The position numbers and the translations under genes are program-made. The notes below the pieces were generated by a model. That model ran no database searches. It had not been told where the DNA came from and saw only the letters and a program-made list of their open reading frames with translations. Below, one piece after another: positions 1-8,586 of a DNA stretch of 49,788 bases (position 1 is its first letter; every line of letters begins with the position of its first letter). Source of the stretch: Firmicutes bacterium CAG:341 (GTDB lineage: Bacteria; Bacillota; Clostridia; Oscillospirales; Acutalibacteraceae); NCBI GenBank assembly GCA_000434995.1, contig FR895315.1, positions 1 to 49,788 on the forward strand, written 5' to 3'.

Positions 1-48
1 AATTATAATACGGCGCGCTTTAGCCACTTTATCGACAGTCTGGGGCAA

Positions 49-786
49 CTATTCGGTTGCCTCTGCAATCAACATATTTGCATTATTATGAAGCTGATTT
101 ATTATATCAAAGCCACACTTTTTTTCAATTTCGTGAATACCGCTTTCAAAATCAGGCTTGCGCGAAGTCAAATTGTGGCAATCAGAACCAATAAGGTGAA
201 TCCTTCCTGCCTCAAGAAATTTGAAAAGTTTTTTTCTGATATGCCGCGGTGAATCAACAAACGAGCTGATATTAACCTGTGCCAAACATCCCATATCAAT
301 ATATTCATCAAGCAAATCGGCATCATCCATAAATGCAGGATAACGCTCAATATGAGCCAAAACAGGCTTAATGCCGTAATCACAATTTAAATTAAGCAGT
401 CTATCATAAATTTCTTGCGAAAAATCACAGGAAAAAGGATGTTCAATCAGTGCATAATCAGAATTTCCTATTTTAATTTCATCAAGACTTGAATTACTAA
501 AAAGATATTTGGAAATATACACCTCTGCCGATAAAATAAGTTTAGGACTTTCAAGTGGCAAAGATGATTTCAGCAAATTATAAGCATTGTTACGCCTTGC
601 CACAAAATCATCATAACTTATGGAATTCGAATAATAATGCGGTGTTAAAACAATTGCCTTTGCACCCTGCTTTTTAAGCATATCAATCATTTTTAAGCTG
701 GTTTCAACATCAGGCGAGCCATCATCAATACCCGGTAAAATATGACTATGCACTTCAACAAGATTTTCAATCATTTTAATTACCAT
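49..786 (-). CDS. CpsB/YwqE-type PHP-domain tyrosine-protein phosphatase
   Basis: Probable metal-dependent protein-tyrosine phosphatase of the PHP superfamily. The family usually dephosphorylates BY-kinases that control capsule or exopolysaccharide synthesis in the cytoplasm. The 245-residue length is normal. Metal ligands are visible: VHSHILPGIDDG (residues 12-23), LTPHY near 50, LAHIERYP near 145 and GSDCHN near 200. No kinase or polysaccharide gene is next to it, so the substrate is unknown. The start is ambiguous: a GAAAGG at 789-794 lies only 2 nt from the ATG at 786 and 14 nt from a second in-frame ATG at 774. The TTGACA promoter at 846-874 reads into it. After the TAG stop the frame stays open to the window edge. 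Confidence 0.85.
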   Translation of the reverse strand: MVIKMIENLVEVHSHILPGIDDGSPDVETSLKMIDMLKKQGAKAIVLTPHYYSNSISYDDFVARRNNAYNLLKSSLPLESPKLILSAEVYISKYLFSNSSLDEIKIGNSDYALIEHPFSCDFSQEIYDRLLNLNCDYGIKPVLAHIERYPAFMDDADLLDEYIDMGCLAQVNISSFVDSPRHIRKKLFKFLEAGRIHLIGSDCHNLTSRKPDFESGIHEIEKKCGFDIINQLHNNANMLIAEATE

Positions 787-845
787 AGCCTTTCAGTCGT
801 AAAAATCAGTACTTTAAAATTCAAAAATAGTACCGGGTACAATAG

Positions 846-874
846 ATATTATCATTGCAAAACAACTTTGTCAA
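846..874 (-). promoter_or_regulatory. Sigma-A promoter for the PHP phosphatase
   Basis: On the minus strand TTGACA (869-874) is followed after exactly 17 nt by TAATAT (846-851). An 11-nt perfect palindrome, GTACCGGGTAC (830-840), lies just downstream near the expected transcript start and could be an operator. The -35 is perfect and the -10 is weaker. No transcript data support it. Confidence 0.5.
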
Positions 875-892
875 CTTATTTCACAAATTGCT

Positions 893-933
893 TATTTAAT
901 GTATTTTAATGTATTGACAAAATACATTAAATA
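893..933. promoter_or_regulatory. 15-bp-arm inverted repeat overlapping the glycosidase promoter
   Basis: A perfect inverted repeat has arms TATTTAATGTATTTT (893-907) and AAAATACATTAAATA (919-933) with an 11-nt spacer. The spacer carries a third copy of AATGTATT. The -35 hexamer TTGACA at 914-919 lies in the spacer and the edge of the right arm, so a bound regulator would block the glycoside hydrolase promoter. Operator function is inferred from position and symmetry. Confidence 0.5.
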
Positions 934-942
934 GTTAATAAT
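914..942 (+). promoter_or_regulatory. Sigma-A promoter for the glycoside hydrolase operon
   Basis: TTGACA (914-919), a 17-nt spacer, then AATAAT (937-942). It lies 40 nt upstream of the glycoside hydrolase start and inside a long inverted repeat, which suggests repressor control. Confidence 0.6.
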
Positions 943-981
943 ACAATGTGGAATATTTTGTTTTATGAAAGGAGTTTTTTA

Positions 982-3663
982 ATGACAGATAACAAAATCA
1001 AAATGCCTGTTTGGGGTCCGTACTCTAAAAAATATATGGGCATTTCAAAAATAGTTAATGAACTTGCAGATAAAGGTGCAAGGTATGATTTTTCGGTTCA
1101 CCCTACACTTTGGAACAGTTCAACACCTGTACCTAATGTCACGGTACCATCAAATTATCATTTATGGAGCTGTAAAAACGATTACACTTTCTATTCATAC
1201 AGATATGAACTTATGTGGAAAGACCAGGTTTATGCCGATATTTCGTTTTCAAAAGCTGATGAAGATGCATACCTTATGAGATGTGAGATTTTCAATAACA
1301 CATCTCTTTCACAAAACTGCATTTTGAATATATTTGCCGCTCTTGAATTTCCAAACCCAACCTACTGTGAAGTCAGCGTACCTGACGGTGCAATTTTAAA
1401 AAGTGCCAATGATTATGTTGATTACTCATATGCAGTAGCAAGGCCTTGGGATGAAGAAAATCCTGACGGAATGTACAAGGGTATGTTCGCCGATAAAGAT
1501 TTTTATCTTGGCAAAGGACTTGGCGACAGATGTGAAAACTACCATGTTCACTTTTTAAATCTTGAACCTTTCGGTTGCGTAAAAGGCGATAAAGTATCAT
1601 ATAAATTTAATGAAAGTAATATTAAAAATCCTGTAATTGCAGTAAGATACAAAACCGTAACAGACGGTGATGCACAATTTGACATGAACGGTACAACAGT
1701 AACTTTTGCACACAGCGATGCGCTTACTGTTACCGCTATTCCGTATATGCAGGAATTCACACTTGAAAGCCTCGGCAAAGCCGGAATTGAACTTGACTTT
1801 TTGTGTGTAGTGAACGAAAACGACATTGAAAAAATCAAATGTGAAACAAAGGCACAGCCTTATATGCCTGAAATTGAAACCAAGGTGCTTGATAACGGGC
1901 ATATCACAAAGCTTACATATGACTGCCTTGAAAAACCTTTTTATATTTTAACAGGAAATAAAAACACAAGGGAAAGACAGCTTGATTCAGGCTCACTTGA
2001 AGACGCTCTTATCAACAGGCTTTCAAACGGTGACCATACATATGATGATTTAAGTGAAACATTTTCAGGTTCATTTAAAAGGAAACACAGTGACGACGGA
2101 TTTTTCCACAACACACTGATTAAATCAATCTTTATTGAGCCTAACACATCACATATTGAATATGTCATGCTGTCACAAAACGAGCCTAAACCGCTTTCAA
2201 ACGAAGAATACAAAGCTATTTACGAAAATGCAAAGAAAGGGAGCGAACCTGCAAACTTCAACGAAGCAGGCAAAAAGTACACCCTTTCTACCGAAATTTT
2301 AAAATCAACACTTTTAACAAATGTTGTATACCCTGTTTACCGCCACGGTGAAAATGTAATTCATCACACACCGGGTAAGAGATGGGACAGCTTTTACACT
2401 TGGGACAGCGGTTTTATCGGAATGGGGCTTCTTGAATTTTCGCCAAAACTTTGCCAATACGCACTTGATATGTATCTTTGCGATGATACAAACAAAGACT
2501 TTTGCTTCTTGCTTCACGGTTCGCTTGTACCTACTCAATTTGTTGAGTATCTTGAACTTTTAAAGCGTACAAATGACAAAGAAAGCCTTGCGTTTATGTA
2601 CGACAAAGCCAAGCTTTACTATGAATTTTTAAGAGGAAGAACTCACGCTTCAACAGTGGCAAAGTTTAATAACGGACTTCTTACTACTTATGATTATTGG
2701 TATTCACACTGCGGTATGGATGATTATCCTGCACAGGTTGAAATGATGAATAGAAAGTCACAGAAATACACTTGCCCTTGCCTTTCTACCGCGCAGATTA
2801 TCCGTGCAGGTAAAATAATGAAAATGGTTGCCGATTCACTTGGAAGATATGATGACATCAAAGTTTATGATAAAGATATTGAATATTCAACCAAAGCATT
2901 AAATGAGCTTGCCTGGGATGAAGAAACAGGATATTTCGGATATACCGAATATGACGAAAGCGGTAATGTTAAAGGCATTATGAGAACGGCAGACGGCGAA
3001 AACTTCAACAAAGGTATGGACGGTGTTTATCCTATTGTTGCCGGTGCAGTTGAAGGCGAAAGAAAGCAAAGAATTATTGAGCATATTAAAAATCCTAAAG
3101 AAATGTGGTCTAATGCAGGCATTTCTGCTGTTGATATGAGTGCGTCATACTATTTTGACGACGGATATTGGAACGGAAATGTTTGGATGAGCCACCAGTG
3201 GTTTATTTGGAAAACAATGCTTGATAACGGCGAAGCCGACTTTGCGTTTGACATTGCAAAGCTTGCGCTTGATATGTGGAAAGAAGAAACTGACTTCACA
3301 TATAATACATACGAATGTTTCGGAATTGCAACAAGGCGCGGCGGTTGGTTCCACAACTTTGGCGGACTTTCGGCACCAATATGCATTTGGGCTAACGCAT
3401 ACTTCAAGCCGCAAACCGTTACAACCGGCTTTGATGTTTGGACTGATTACCAAAAAACTACCGACACAAGTGCCGAAATAAAGTTTAAATATTTCGGAAA
3501 CTGCGATAAATACACAATGGTTGTCACTCTTTCTGACAGGGCGCAGTACACCGCATACCTTGACGGAAAAGAAATCAGCTTTAATGAAAGAAACAAAGGT
3601 TCTCTTGAATTTACATTCAAAAAAGATGTAAAAGGCGGAGTGCTTGAAATAAAAGAAAAATAA
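982..3663 (+). CDS. Six-hairpin (alpha/alpha)6 glycoside hydrolase, GH63/MGH1-like
   Basis: A large (893 aa) cytoplasmic glycosidase without a signal peptide. The N-terminal ~350 residues look like a beta-sandwich. The C-terminal half carries hallmarks of the six-hairpin toroid families (GH63, GH37, amylo-alpha-1,6-glucosidase): KRWDSFYTWDSGF near residues 466-478, GYWNGNVWMSHQW near 727-739, and GGWFHNFGG near 790. The Asp of the WDS segment and a Glu in the C-terminal ETDFTYNTYE region are the likely catalytic acids. I chose ATG 982 because GAAAGGAG lies 7 nt upstream; an in-frame ATG at 946 has no site. It is followed after 10 nt by a metallophosphoesterase gene. The substrate cannot be read from sequence; an alpha-glucoside or alpha-mannoside is plausible. 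Confidence 0.75.
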   Translation: MTDNKIKMPVWGPYSKKYMGISKIVNELADKGARYDFSVHPTLWNSSTPVPNVTVPSNYHLWSCKNDYTFYSYRYELMWKDQVYADISFSKADEDAYLMRCEIFNNTSLSQNCILNIFAALEFPNPTYCEVSVPDGAILKSANDYVDYSYAVARPWDEENPDGMYKGMFADKDFYLGKGLGDRCENYHVHFLNLEPFGCVKGDKVSYKFNESNIKNPVIAVRYKTVTDGDAQFDMNGTTVTFAHSDALTVTAIPYMQEFTLESLGKAGIELDFLCVVNENDIEKIKCETKAQPYMPEIETKVLDNGHITKLTYDCLEKPFYILTGNKNTRERQLDSGSLEDALINRLSNGDHTYDDLSETFSGSFKRKHSDDGFFHNTLIKSIFIEPNTSHIEYVMLSQNEPKPLSNEEYKAIYENAKKGSEPANFNEAGKKYTLSTEILKSTLLTNVVYPVYRHGENVIHHTPGKRWDSFYTWDSGFIGMGLLEFSPKLCQYALDMYLCDDTNKDFCFLLHGSLVPTQFVEYLELLKRTNDKESLAFMYDKAKLYYEFLRGRTHASTVAKFNNGLLTTYDYWYSHCGMDDYPAQVEMMNRKSQKYTCPCLSTAQIIRAGKIMKMVADSLGRYDDIKVYDKDIEYSTKALNELAWDEETGYFGYTEYDESGNVKGIMRTADGENFNKGMDGVYPIVAGAVEGERKQRIIEHIKNPKEMWSNAGISAVDMSASYYFDDGYWNGNVWMSHQWFIWKTMLDNGEADFAFDIAKLALDMWKEETDFTYNTYECFGIATRRGGWFHNFGGLSAPICIWANAYFKPQTVTTGFDVWTDYQKTTDTSAEIKFKYFGNCDKYTMVVTLSDRAQYTAYLDGKEISFNERNKGSLEFTFKKDVKGGVLEIKEK

Positions 3664-3673
3664 GGGGTTAAAA

Positions 3674-5353
3674 ATGGCAAATAAAATTTACGGAAGTAAT
3701 AATGAGCCGCTTAAAATTCAATTTATAACAGATACTCATTATTATTCAAGAAAAGGCGGCACATCAGGCAAGGCTTATGAAAAAGCAGAATCAAAATCAC
3801 AAAAGGTTATTAAGGACAGCGACCTTGTAATCAAAGCAGGCTTTGATATGCTTTGCAAGGATAATTCAACCGATATTGTGGTTATTGCAGGTGACACAAC
3901 CCGCGACGGCGAAATTGAATCACACAAAGAATTTATAGAAATGCTGCGTGGCCTCAAAAAAAGAGGTAAAAGAGTTTATGTAATCACAGCTACACATGAT
4001 TTTAGGGACAGAGGTGTTGCAGACGGATATGACGGGGACAATAAAATTGAAGTTCCGGCTGTGGAAGACAGGCACGACTTATGGGATATGTATTATGAAT
4101 TCGGCCCAAATGAAGCAATTTCAACACATCCTGATTCAATGAGCTATGTTGTTCAGCTTGCACCGGGCTATCGCCTTTTTGCTCTTAACGATGATACTAA
4201 CTACAAACCAGAGGGCGAAAGAGGTTCAGGCTTTTCCGATGATTGTATGAACTGGATTATGGAACAGCTTGAAGATGCAAAGAAAAACGACCAATTCGTT
4301 ATTGCAATGACTCACCACCCGATGATTGCACCTTCTCCGTTTTACGCTATCATCGGTAAAGGTGATATGCAAAGAAATCACGAAACAACAAGGCAGATAT
4401 TTGCAGACGCCGGCCTTTCCTGTATGCTTACTGGCCATACACATATTCACGACATCAGCTATGTTGTTACAGATAAGGGCAATACCTTTTATGACATTGC
4501 CTGCGGCGCAATGATTGGCTGCCCGCCTACAATGAGAAATGTAACATTAGACCCTAAAAATAAAAAGGTTGATGTTGAAACAATAATGATTAAAGATGTA
4601 CCGGGCCTTGATACCGACGGAAAACCTTTTGATGAATATATGAAAGGCTTTTTCTTCGGAATGATTGGTGAAATTGTATGGGCAATGGGTAATGATATTA
4701 ACCGCCTTTCAGAAATGACCGACGCATTTTCAATTCCGGGCGAAAAGATTAAAAAGTTTGCTTGGATAATTAAACCTATCGGCAAATGGCTCAACAAGCT
4801 TACATTTAAAAAGATTTGGCGACTTTGCAAAAAAGAAAGCGGACTTAAAAAGGCAGATATAGCAGACATTGCGGATAATAAGGTGGTTGATTTTATCCTT
4901 GAGCTTGTCCAAAATCTTTACTGCGGTGATTCGCCTTATACCCCTGACACAAAAGAGTATAAGCTCATCTGCGGTATTCTCAATATAATTGATTCATTCC
5001 TTAACACAATTCACTTAAGCATAGGCAAATTCTTAAAGGGTGCTACAAGCGTAAGAGGTCTTGTTGAACCGCTTCTTTGGAATCCGGGTTATTGCGACGC
5101 AGAAGCTACACTTCCGCTCTACCCTATTTATGATGATGAAAACCCTGCGCCTAAAGAAATATTTGATGAAAAAGAATTTAAAGACCCTGTTAAAAAGAGC
5201 AAAAAAGGCCCGCTCGTCCTTTTAATTCTCATTTTGCTTGTTGTACTTATTCTTGCTATTGCAGTAGGTTTGATTGCACTTGTTGTATGGGCAGTTATTG
5301 CAATTATTCACGCAATATCAGGCACAGCAATGCTCGGTTTGCTATTTTCGTAA
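3674..5353 (+). CDS. Membrane-anchored calcineurin-like metallophosphoesterase
   Basis: A 559-residue phosphoesterase of the calcineurin-like fold. Metal-site blocks are in order: TDTH (residues 19-22), IAGDTTRDG near 71-79, ATHDF near 105 (in place of the usual GNHD), THHPM near 213 and GHTHIHD near 254. A long middle region without known motifs follows. The last ~45 residues hold a very hydrophobic membrane segment (about 510-550) after a Lys-rich stretch. There is no N-terminal signal, so the catalytic domain may face the cytoplasm. Start ATG 3674 follows AGGGG by 7 nt and lies 10 nt after the glycoside hydrolase stop, so the two are probably co-transcribed. The substrate is unknown. Confidence 0.8.
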   Translation: MANKIYGSNNEPLKIQFITDTHYYSRKGGTSGKAYEKAESKSQKVIKDSDLVIKAGFDMLCKDNSTDIVVIAGDTTRDGEIESHKEFIEMLRGLKKRGKRVYVITATHDFRDRGVADGYDGDNKIEVPAVEDRHDLWDMYYEFGPNEAISTHPDSMSYVVQLAPGYRLFALNDDTNYKPEGERGSGFSDDCMNWIMEQLEDAKKNDQFVIAMTHHPMIAPSPFYAIIGKGDMQRNHETTRQIFADAGLSCMLTGHTHIHDISYVVTDKGNTFYDIACGAMIGCPPTMRNVTLDPKNKKVDVETIMIKDVPGLDTDGKPFDEYMKGFFFGMIGEIVWAMGNDINRLSEMTDAFSIPGEKIKKFAWIIKPIGKWLNKLTFKKIWRLCKKESGLKKADIADIADNKVVDFILELVQNLYCGDSPYTPDTKEYKLICGILNIIDSFLNTIHLSIGKFLKGATSVRGLVEPLLWNPGYCDAEATLPLYPIYDDENPAPKEIFDEKEFKDPVKKSKKGPLVLLILILLVVLILAIAVGLIALVVWAVIAIIHAISGTAMLGLLFS

Positions 5354-5361
5354 AAAAAACA

Positions 5362-5390
5362 TTGCAATAACAGTAAATTATTGATATAAT
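5362..5390 (+). promoter_or_regulatory. Promoter for the GtrA-like gene
   Basis: TTGCAA (5362-5367), 17 nt, TATAAT (5385-5390), placed 44 nt before the start of the next gene. The consensus -10 and exact spacing make it convincing by eye. Confidence 0.55.
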
Positions 5391-5433
5391 GTTATCGTCT
5401 TAAATTTTTATACATATTTAAAGGAGTAAAATT

Positions 5434-6048
5434 ATGGCAGACGAAAAGAAAAAAATCAGTCTTGGTGGCATTGACAATGCTGCTGAGGAAAAGGGTTCAT
5501 TTATCAAGACAGTATGGCAGTTTGTTAAATTCCTTGTAGTATCAGGACTTGTAACAATCATTCAGCTTGTACTTGCAAATGTTCTCCCACTCATCTTTGA
5601 CAGCGTTACAGCTACACTTCCTGGATTCCTTCAGGGAATCTTCAAACCGGATGTAATCTTTGATGCATCAACAGCTCAGGGTGCTAAGCAAATCGCTAAA
5701 TATGTTGTCGGCGGTGTAGTAACTTGGGGTTACTTACTTCCGTTCTTCCTTTCAAACCTTATTGCTAATATTTACGGTTTCTATCAGAATAAGAAGACAA
5801 CATTTAAGTCAGATGCACCTTGGTACAACTTCGCTATCTACATTGTACTTATGATTGCTTTAATCCTCTTCTCAACTTGGTTCCAGGGTTGGTTAGTTGG
5901 TATTATCGCAAAAGCTCCATGGGCTTGGTTAAACGGTCTTGCAAGAACTATTGCAGGCCTTGCAGCAGGCTTTGTACAAATGGTAGTTCTCTTCCCTATG
6001 GAAAAGTTCGTTCTTCTCAAAGAAAAGAAGGAAGAAAAAGAAGCTTAA
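5434..6048 (+). CDS. GtrA-like four-helix membrane protein
   Basis: A 204-residue integral membrane protein with four predicted helices (about residues 28-50, 85-110, 125-148, 160-190) and charged termini. The block FFLSNLIANIYGFYQNKKTT followed by FKSD (about 108-131) matches the GtrA signature in which an aromatic/Asn-rich helix end is followed by NK..TF. GtrA proteins are thought to flip or present polyprenyl-linked sugars during surface glycan modification. There is a good AAAGGAG site before the ATG, its own promoter upstream and a strong terminator downstream, so it can be expressed alone. No glycosyltransferase lies nearby, so its partner is unknown. Confidence 0.65.
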   Translation: MADEKKKISLGGIDNAAEEKGSFIKTVWQFVKFLVVSGLVTIIQLVLANVLPLIFDSVTATLPGFLQGIFKPDVIFDASTAQGAKQIAKYVVGGVVTWGYLLPFFLSNLIANIYGFYQNKKTTFKSDAPWYNFAIYIVLMIALILFSTWFQGWLVGIIAKAPWAWLNGLARTIAGLAAGFVQMVVLFPMEKFVLLKEKKEEKEA

Positions 6049-6073
6049 TTTTAAAACGAAATACGGTTTTTAT

Positions 6074-6104
6074 AAGGCTATCACAATTGATAGCCTTATT
6101 TTTT
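6074..6104 (+). terminator. Rho-independent terminator after the GtrA-like gene
   Basis: A 10-bp perfect stem (AAGGCTATCA 6074-6083 / TGATAGCCTT 6088-6097) with loop CAAT and a following T tract. Confidence 0.85.
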
Positions 6105-6187
6105 ATCACAAAAATTATCGTATTCGCCATATTTTTTAGTTATCATTCACAATTTTACAAATATTGATAAATTTATTAACAAAATAC

Positions 6188-6216
6188 TTGACAAGCGATA
6201 TATTTTTGTATATAAT
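6188..6216 (+). promoter_or_regulatory. Consensus sigma-A promoter of rpsU
   Basis: TTGACA (6188-6193), 17 nt, TATAAT (6211-6216): a perfect consensus promoter, as expected for a ribosomal protein gene. A leader of about 57 nt ends in a strong GGAGGGAGGG ribosome binding site. Confidence 0.85.
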
Positions 6217-6279
6217 CTTGTGCAGATATTCAAATAAAAGTATCAAATACCCCCGAAGAGGTCGGAGGGAGGGAATAAA

Positions 6280-6456
6280 ATGAGCCAAGTAAAAGTTAAA
6301 GAAAATGAATCTCTTGACAGCGCACTCAGAAGATTCAAGCGTCAGACTTCTCGTGATGGTATCATCCAGGAAGTTCGCAAGAGAGAACATTATGAAAAGC
6401 CTTCTGTTGCTCGTAAAAAGAAGAGCGAGGCTGCTCGTAAAAGAAAGTATAAATAA
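6280..6456 (+). CDS. rpsU: 30S ribosomal protein S21
   Basis: A 58-residue, very basic protein. It begins MSQVKVKENESLDSALRRFK and continues with KREHYEKPS and KKKSEAARKRK, the typical S21 pattern. S21 sits on the small ribosomal subunit near the anti-Shine-Dalgarno region of 16S rRNA. The ATG at 6280 follows GGAGGGAGGG by 5 nt. It has its own consensus promoter and its own terminator, so it is monocistronic here. Length is normal for the family (57-60). Confidence 0.97.
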   Translation: MSQVKVKENESLDSALRRFKRQTSRDGIIQEVRKREHYEKPSVARKKKSEAARKRKYK

Positions 6457-6464
6457 TTATACAT

Positions 6465-6499
6465 ATGGGAGCAGATTACTGCTCCCATTATTTTTTTAT
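6465..6499 (+). terminator. Rho-independent terminator of rpsU
   Basis: Stem ATGGGAGCAG / CTGCTCCCAT (6465-6474 / 6479-6488) with a 4-nt loop, followed by TATTTTTTT. Confidence 0.9.
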
Positions 6500-6513
6500 T
6501 TACGGTGATTTTA

Positions 6514-6951
6514 ATGAAAAAAATACTTGTACTTAACGGACCTAATCTCAATATGACCGGGATTAGAAAAAAGAGTGTATACGGCGGCGAAACTTTAAAG
6601 CAAATCAATGATGAATTAAAGCTTTACGGTAAAGCTCACGGTGCAAAAGTTTCATTCTTTCAGTCTAACCACGAGGGTGATATAATCGATGTCATACACG
6701 AAAGCCGTGATGAATTTGACGGTGTGGTTATCAACGCAGGTGCGTACACTCACTATTCATATGCAATTCGTGACGCCATTGAGGCGGTTCAGGAATTCAC
6801 CCCATTTGTAGAAGTTCATATGTCAGATATCCATAAAAGAGAAGATTTTCGCAAAATTTCTGTAATTACAGATGTATGCGTTAAACAAATTTGCGGATAT
6901 GGCAAGGATAGTTATAAAATGGGTATTGATTTATTGATGGAAATATTATAA
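6514..6951 (+). CDS. aroQ: Type II 3-dehydroquinate dehydratase
   Basis: Converts 3-dehydroquinate to 3-dehydroshikimate in the shikimate pathway; the family forms a cytoplasmic dodecamer. Conserved blocks: NGPNLNMTG (near 7-15) with the following Arg and Tyr of the lid loop, QSNHEGDIID near 47, INAGAYTHYSYAIRD near 72 (Ala where most have Pro), and EVHMSDIHKRE near 97 with the catalytic His. The 145-residue length is typical. An in-frame GTG at 6505 overlaps the ribosome binding site GGTGA, so ATG 6514 is the start. It lies directly after the rpsU terminator, and efp follows after 59 nt. Confidence 0.93.
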   Translation: MKKILVLNGPNLNMTGIRKKSVYGGETLKQINDELKLYGKAHGAKVSFFQSNHEGDIIDVIHESRDEFDGVVINAGAYTHYSYAIRDAIEAVQEFTPFVEVHMSDIHKREDFRKISVITDVCVKQICGYGKDSYKMGIDLLMEIL

Positions 6952-7010
6952 AATATAATATATCAATTTTAATTATTATAAAATTACATTTTTACTCGGA
7001 GGTAGAAAAT

Positions 7011-7568
7011 ATGATTTCAGCAGGTGATTTCAGAAACGGCGTTACTTTTGAAGAGGATGGCAATGTGCTTCAGGTTATCGAATTCCAGCATGTTAAGCCA
7101 GGCAAGGGTGCCGCTTTTGTAAGAACAAAAACAAAGAATGTTATTACAGGTTCAGTAGTTGAAAAGAGTTACAACCCATCAGCTAAGTACCCTACTGCAT
7201 ACATTGAAAGAAAAGAAATGACTTATTCATACAATGATGAAGGTCTTTACTACTTTATGGATAATGATACATTTGAAATGATTCCTGTATCAGAATCTGA
7301 TCTTTCAGATAACTTCAAGTTTGTTAAGGAAAACGAAATTTGCCGTATCCTTTCATACAAAGGTAAGGTATTTGGTGTTGAACCACCTACATTCGTTACT
7401 CTTGAAGTTACAGAAACAGAGCCTGGCCTTAAGGGCAACACAGCTACTAACACACTTAAGCCTGCAAAGGTTGAAACAGGTGCAGAAATTCGTGTTCCTC
7501 TCTTCATTAACGAAGGAGATATGATTAGAATCGACACAAGAACTTGCGAATATATGGAAAGAGCATAA
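7011..7568 (+). CDS. efp: Elongation factor P
   Basis: A translation factor that binds between the P and E sites and relieves stalling at polyproline runs. The 185-residue length is canonical. The N-terminal KOW-like domain carries HVKPGKGAAFVRTK with the tip lysine at position 32, which several bacteria modify; no modification gene is visible here. The central and C-terminal OB domains end with GDMIRIDTRTCEYMERA, the standard EF-P tail. CGGAGG precedes the ATG. It is grouped with an acidic zinc-ribbon protein, a common arrangement in Clostridia. Confidence 0.97.
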   Translation: MISAGDFRNGVTFEEDGNVLQVIEFQHVKPGKGAAFVRTKTKNVITGSVVEKSYNPSAKYPTAYIERKEMTYSYNDEGLYYFMDNDTFEMIPVSESDLSDNFKFVKENEICRILSYKGKVFGVEPPTFVTLEVTETEPGLKGNTATNTLKPAKVETGAEIRVPLFINEGDMIRIDTRTCEYMERA

Positions 7569-7610
7569 GTTATTATAACTTATTCATCTCAATAAGAAAG
7601 GATTTTTATT

Positions 7611-8027
7611 ATGGATACAACTGAAAGCTTAGGCTATCTTAAAGGTTTAATTGAAGGTCTTGACCTTGGCGATAACAAAAAGGAAACCAAGGTTTTTTCT
7701 GCCATTGTTGATGTACTTTCAAATCTTGTTGAAGATATTGATGATATGACAGACGGTGTTGAAATGCTTGCAGACCAAGTTGACGCTGTTGATGAAGATT
7801 TAGCAGACCTTGAAGAATATGTATACGATGATTATGATGACGAGTGTGATTGCGACGATTGCTGCGATGACGAAGACGAAGACGAGGAAGAATTTGAAGT
7901 TGAATGCCCGCTTTGCAACACTCCATTCACAGTTGATGCTGAAACAGCACTTAACGGAACTGTTCCTTGCCCAAATTGCGGCGAAATGCTTGAATTTGAG
8001 GTTGAAGAAGCAGAAGATGATGAATAA
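7611..8027 (+). CDS. CD1247-type acidic zinc-ribbon protein
   Basis: A 138-residue protein of unknown function. Residues 1-60 form a helical domain starting MDTTESLGYLKGLIEGLDL, which resembles the CD1247 N-terminal domain of Clostridia. An extremely acidic Asp/Glu/Cys linker (about 68-100) follows. The end is a zinc ribbon with CPLC (near 103) and CPNC (near 123). It follows efp by 42 nt with its own AAAGGA site, so the two are probably co-transcribed. No enzymatic motif is visible; a regulatory or protein-binding role is possible. Confidence 0.75.
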   Translation: MDTTESLGYLKGLIEGLDLGDNKKETKVFSAIVDVLSNLVEDIDDMTDGVEMLADQVDAVDEDLADLEEYVYDDYDDECDCDDCCDDEDEDEEEFEVECPLCNTPFTVDAETALNGTVPCPNCGEMLEFEVEEAEDDE

Positions 8028-8052
8028 TCATTAAAGGAGAGGCTTTTTTGCG

Positions 8053-8544
8053 ATGAAAAAATTATTAGCAGTATTGCTTGCAGTAATTACCGTAGGTTGC
8101 GTTTTTGTTGCCTGCTCAAAAGCAGATAATAAAAAAGAAACGACAACAAAAAGCGAATCTACTCCATTCACAGTTCAAAATCCTACCGATAAAGCGAAAA
8201 TCAAAGATAAAGATGCAATTGATTTTATCAAAAATGCTTACACCCCTGAAGAACTCGGGCTTGACAAAGTCAAGGAAAAGTATTCATTTATGATTTCTTC
8301 AAACGGTGAAAAAATTGATAAAAAAGAATATGTTAAAGTTGCAGCAAATGTTATGAAAAAGAACAGCGAAAAGAATGCTGACGGCAAGGAAACATATTCA
8401 CTCACCCCTGTCGGTGAATATTATATTTCATTTGACGGGCAGGATGTACTTATGAAAGACCTTAAGTCAGGTGAGTACAAAAAGCTTGAAAATCGCTATA
8501 AGGATTATAAGTCAAAAAGCGAAACAACAACTAAAGCAAAATAA
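8053..8544 (+). CDS. Small putative lipoprotein
   Basis: A 163-residue secreted protein of unknown function. The N-terminus MKKLLAVLLAVITVGCVFVACSKAD is a signal peptide with a lipobox-like FVAC before Cys21, so membrane anchoring by diacylglyceryl-Cys is likely, though the -3 residue is atypical. A Thr/Ser/Lys-rich linker follows, then a small domain (about 60-150), and the C-terminus is again Lys/Thr-rich. AAAGGAGAGG lies 10 nt before the ATG. It is the last gene of the efp cluster and faces the dehydrogenase across a shared terminator. Confidence 0.7.
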   Translation: MKKLLAVLLAVITVGCVFVACSKADNKKETTTKSESTPFTVQNPTDKAKIKDKDAIDFIKNAYTPEELGLDKVKEKYSFMISSNGEKIDKKEYVKVAANVMKKNSEKNADGKETYSLTPVGEYYISFDGQDVLMKDLKSGEYKKLENRYKDYKSKSETTTKAK

Positions 8545-8545
8545 C

Positions 8546-8578
8546 AAAACCCCGTAAGTTTAAAACTTACGGGGTTTT
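8546..8578. terminator. Bidirectional terminator between convergent genes
   Basis: A perfect 15-bp stem (8546-8560 / 8564-8578, AAAACCCCGTAAGTT and its complement) with a 3-nt loop and T runs, serving both the lipoprotein gene and the convergent dehydrogenase gene. Confidence 0.9.
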
Positions 8579-8586
8579 CTGTTGTT

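Noticed and set aside
946..981. N-terminal extension of the first glycoside hydrolase
   Set aside because: The extension covers the ribosome binding site GAAAGGAG; the downstream ATG at 982 is correctly spaced. The same reasoning removed extensions at 9634, 10391, 17146, 29722, 40484, 41361 and 49728.
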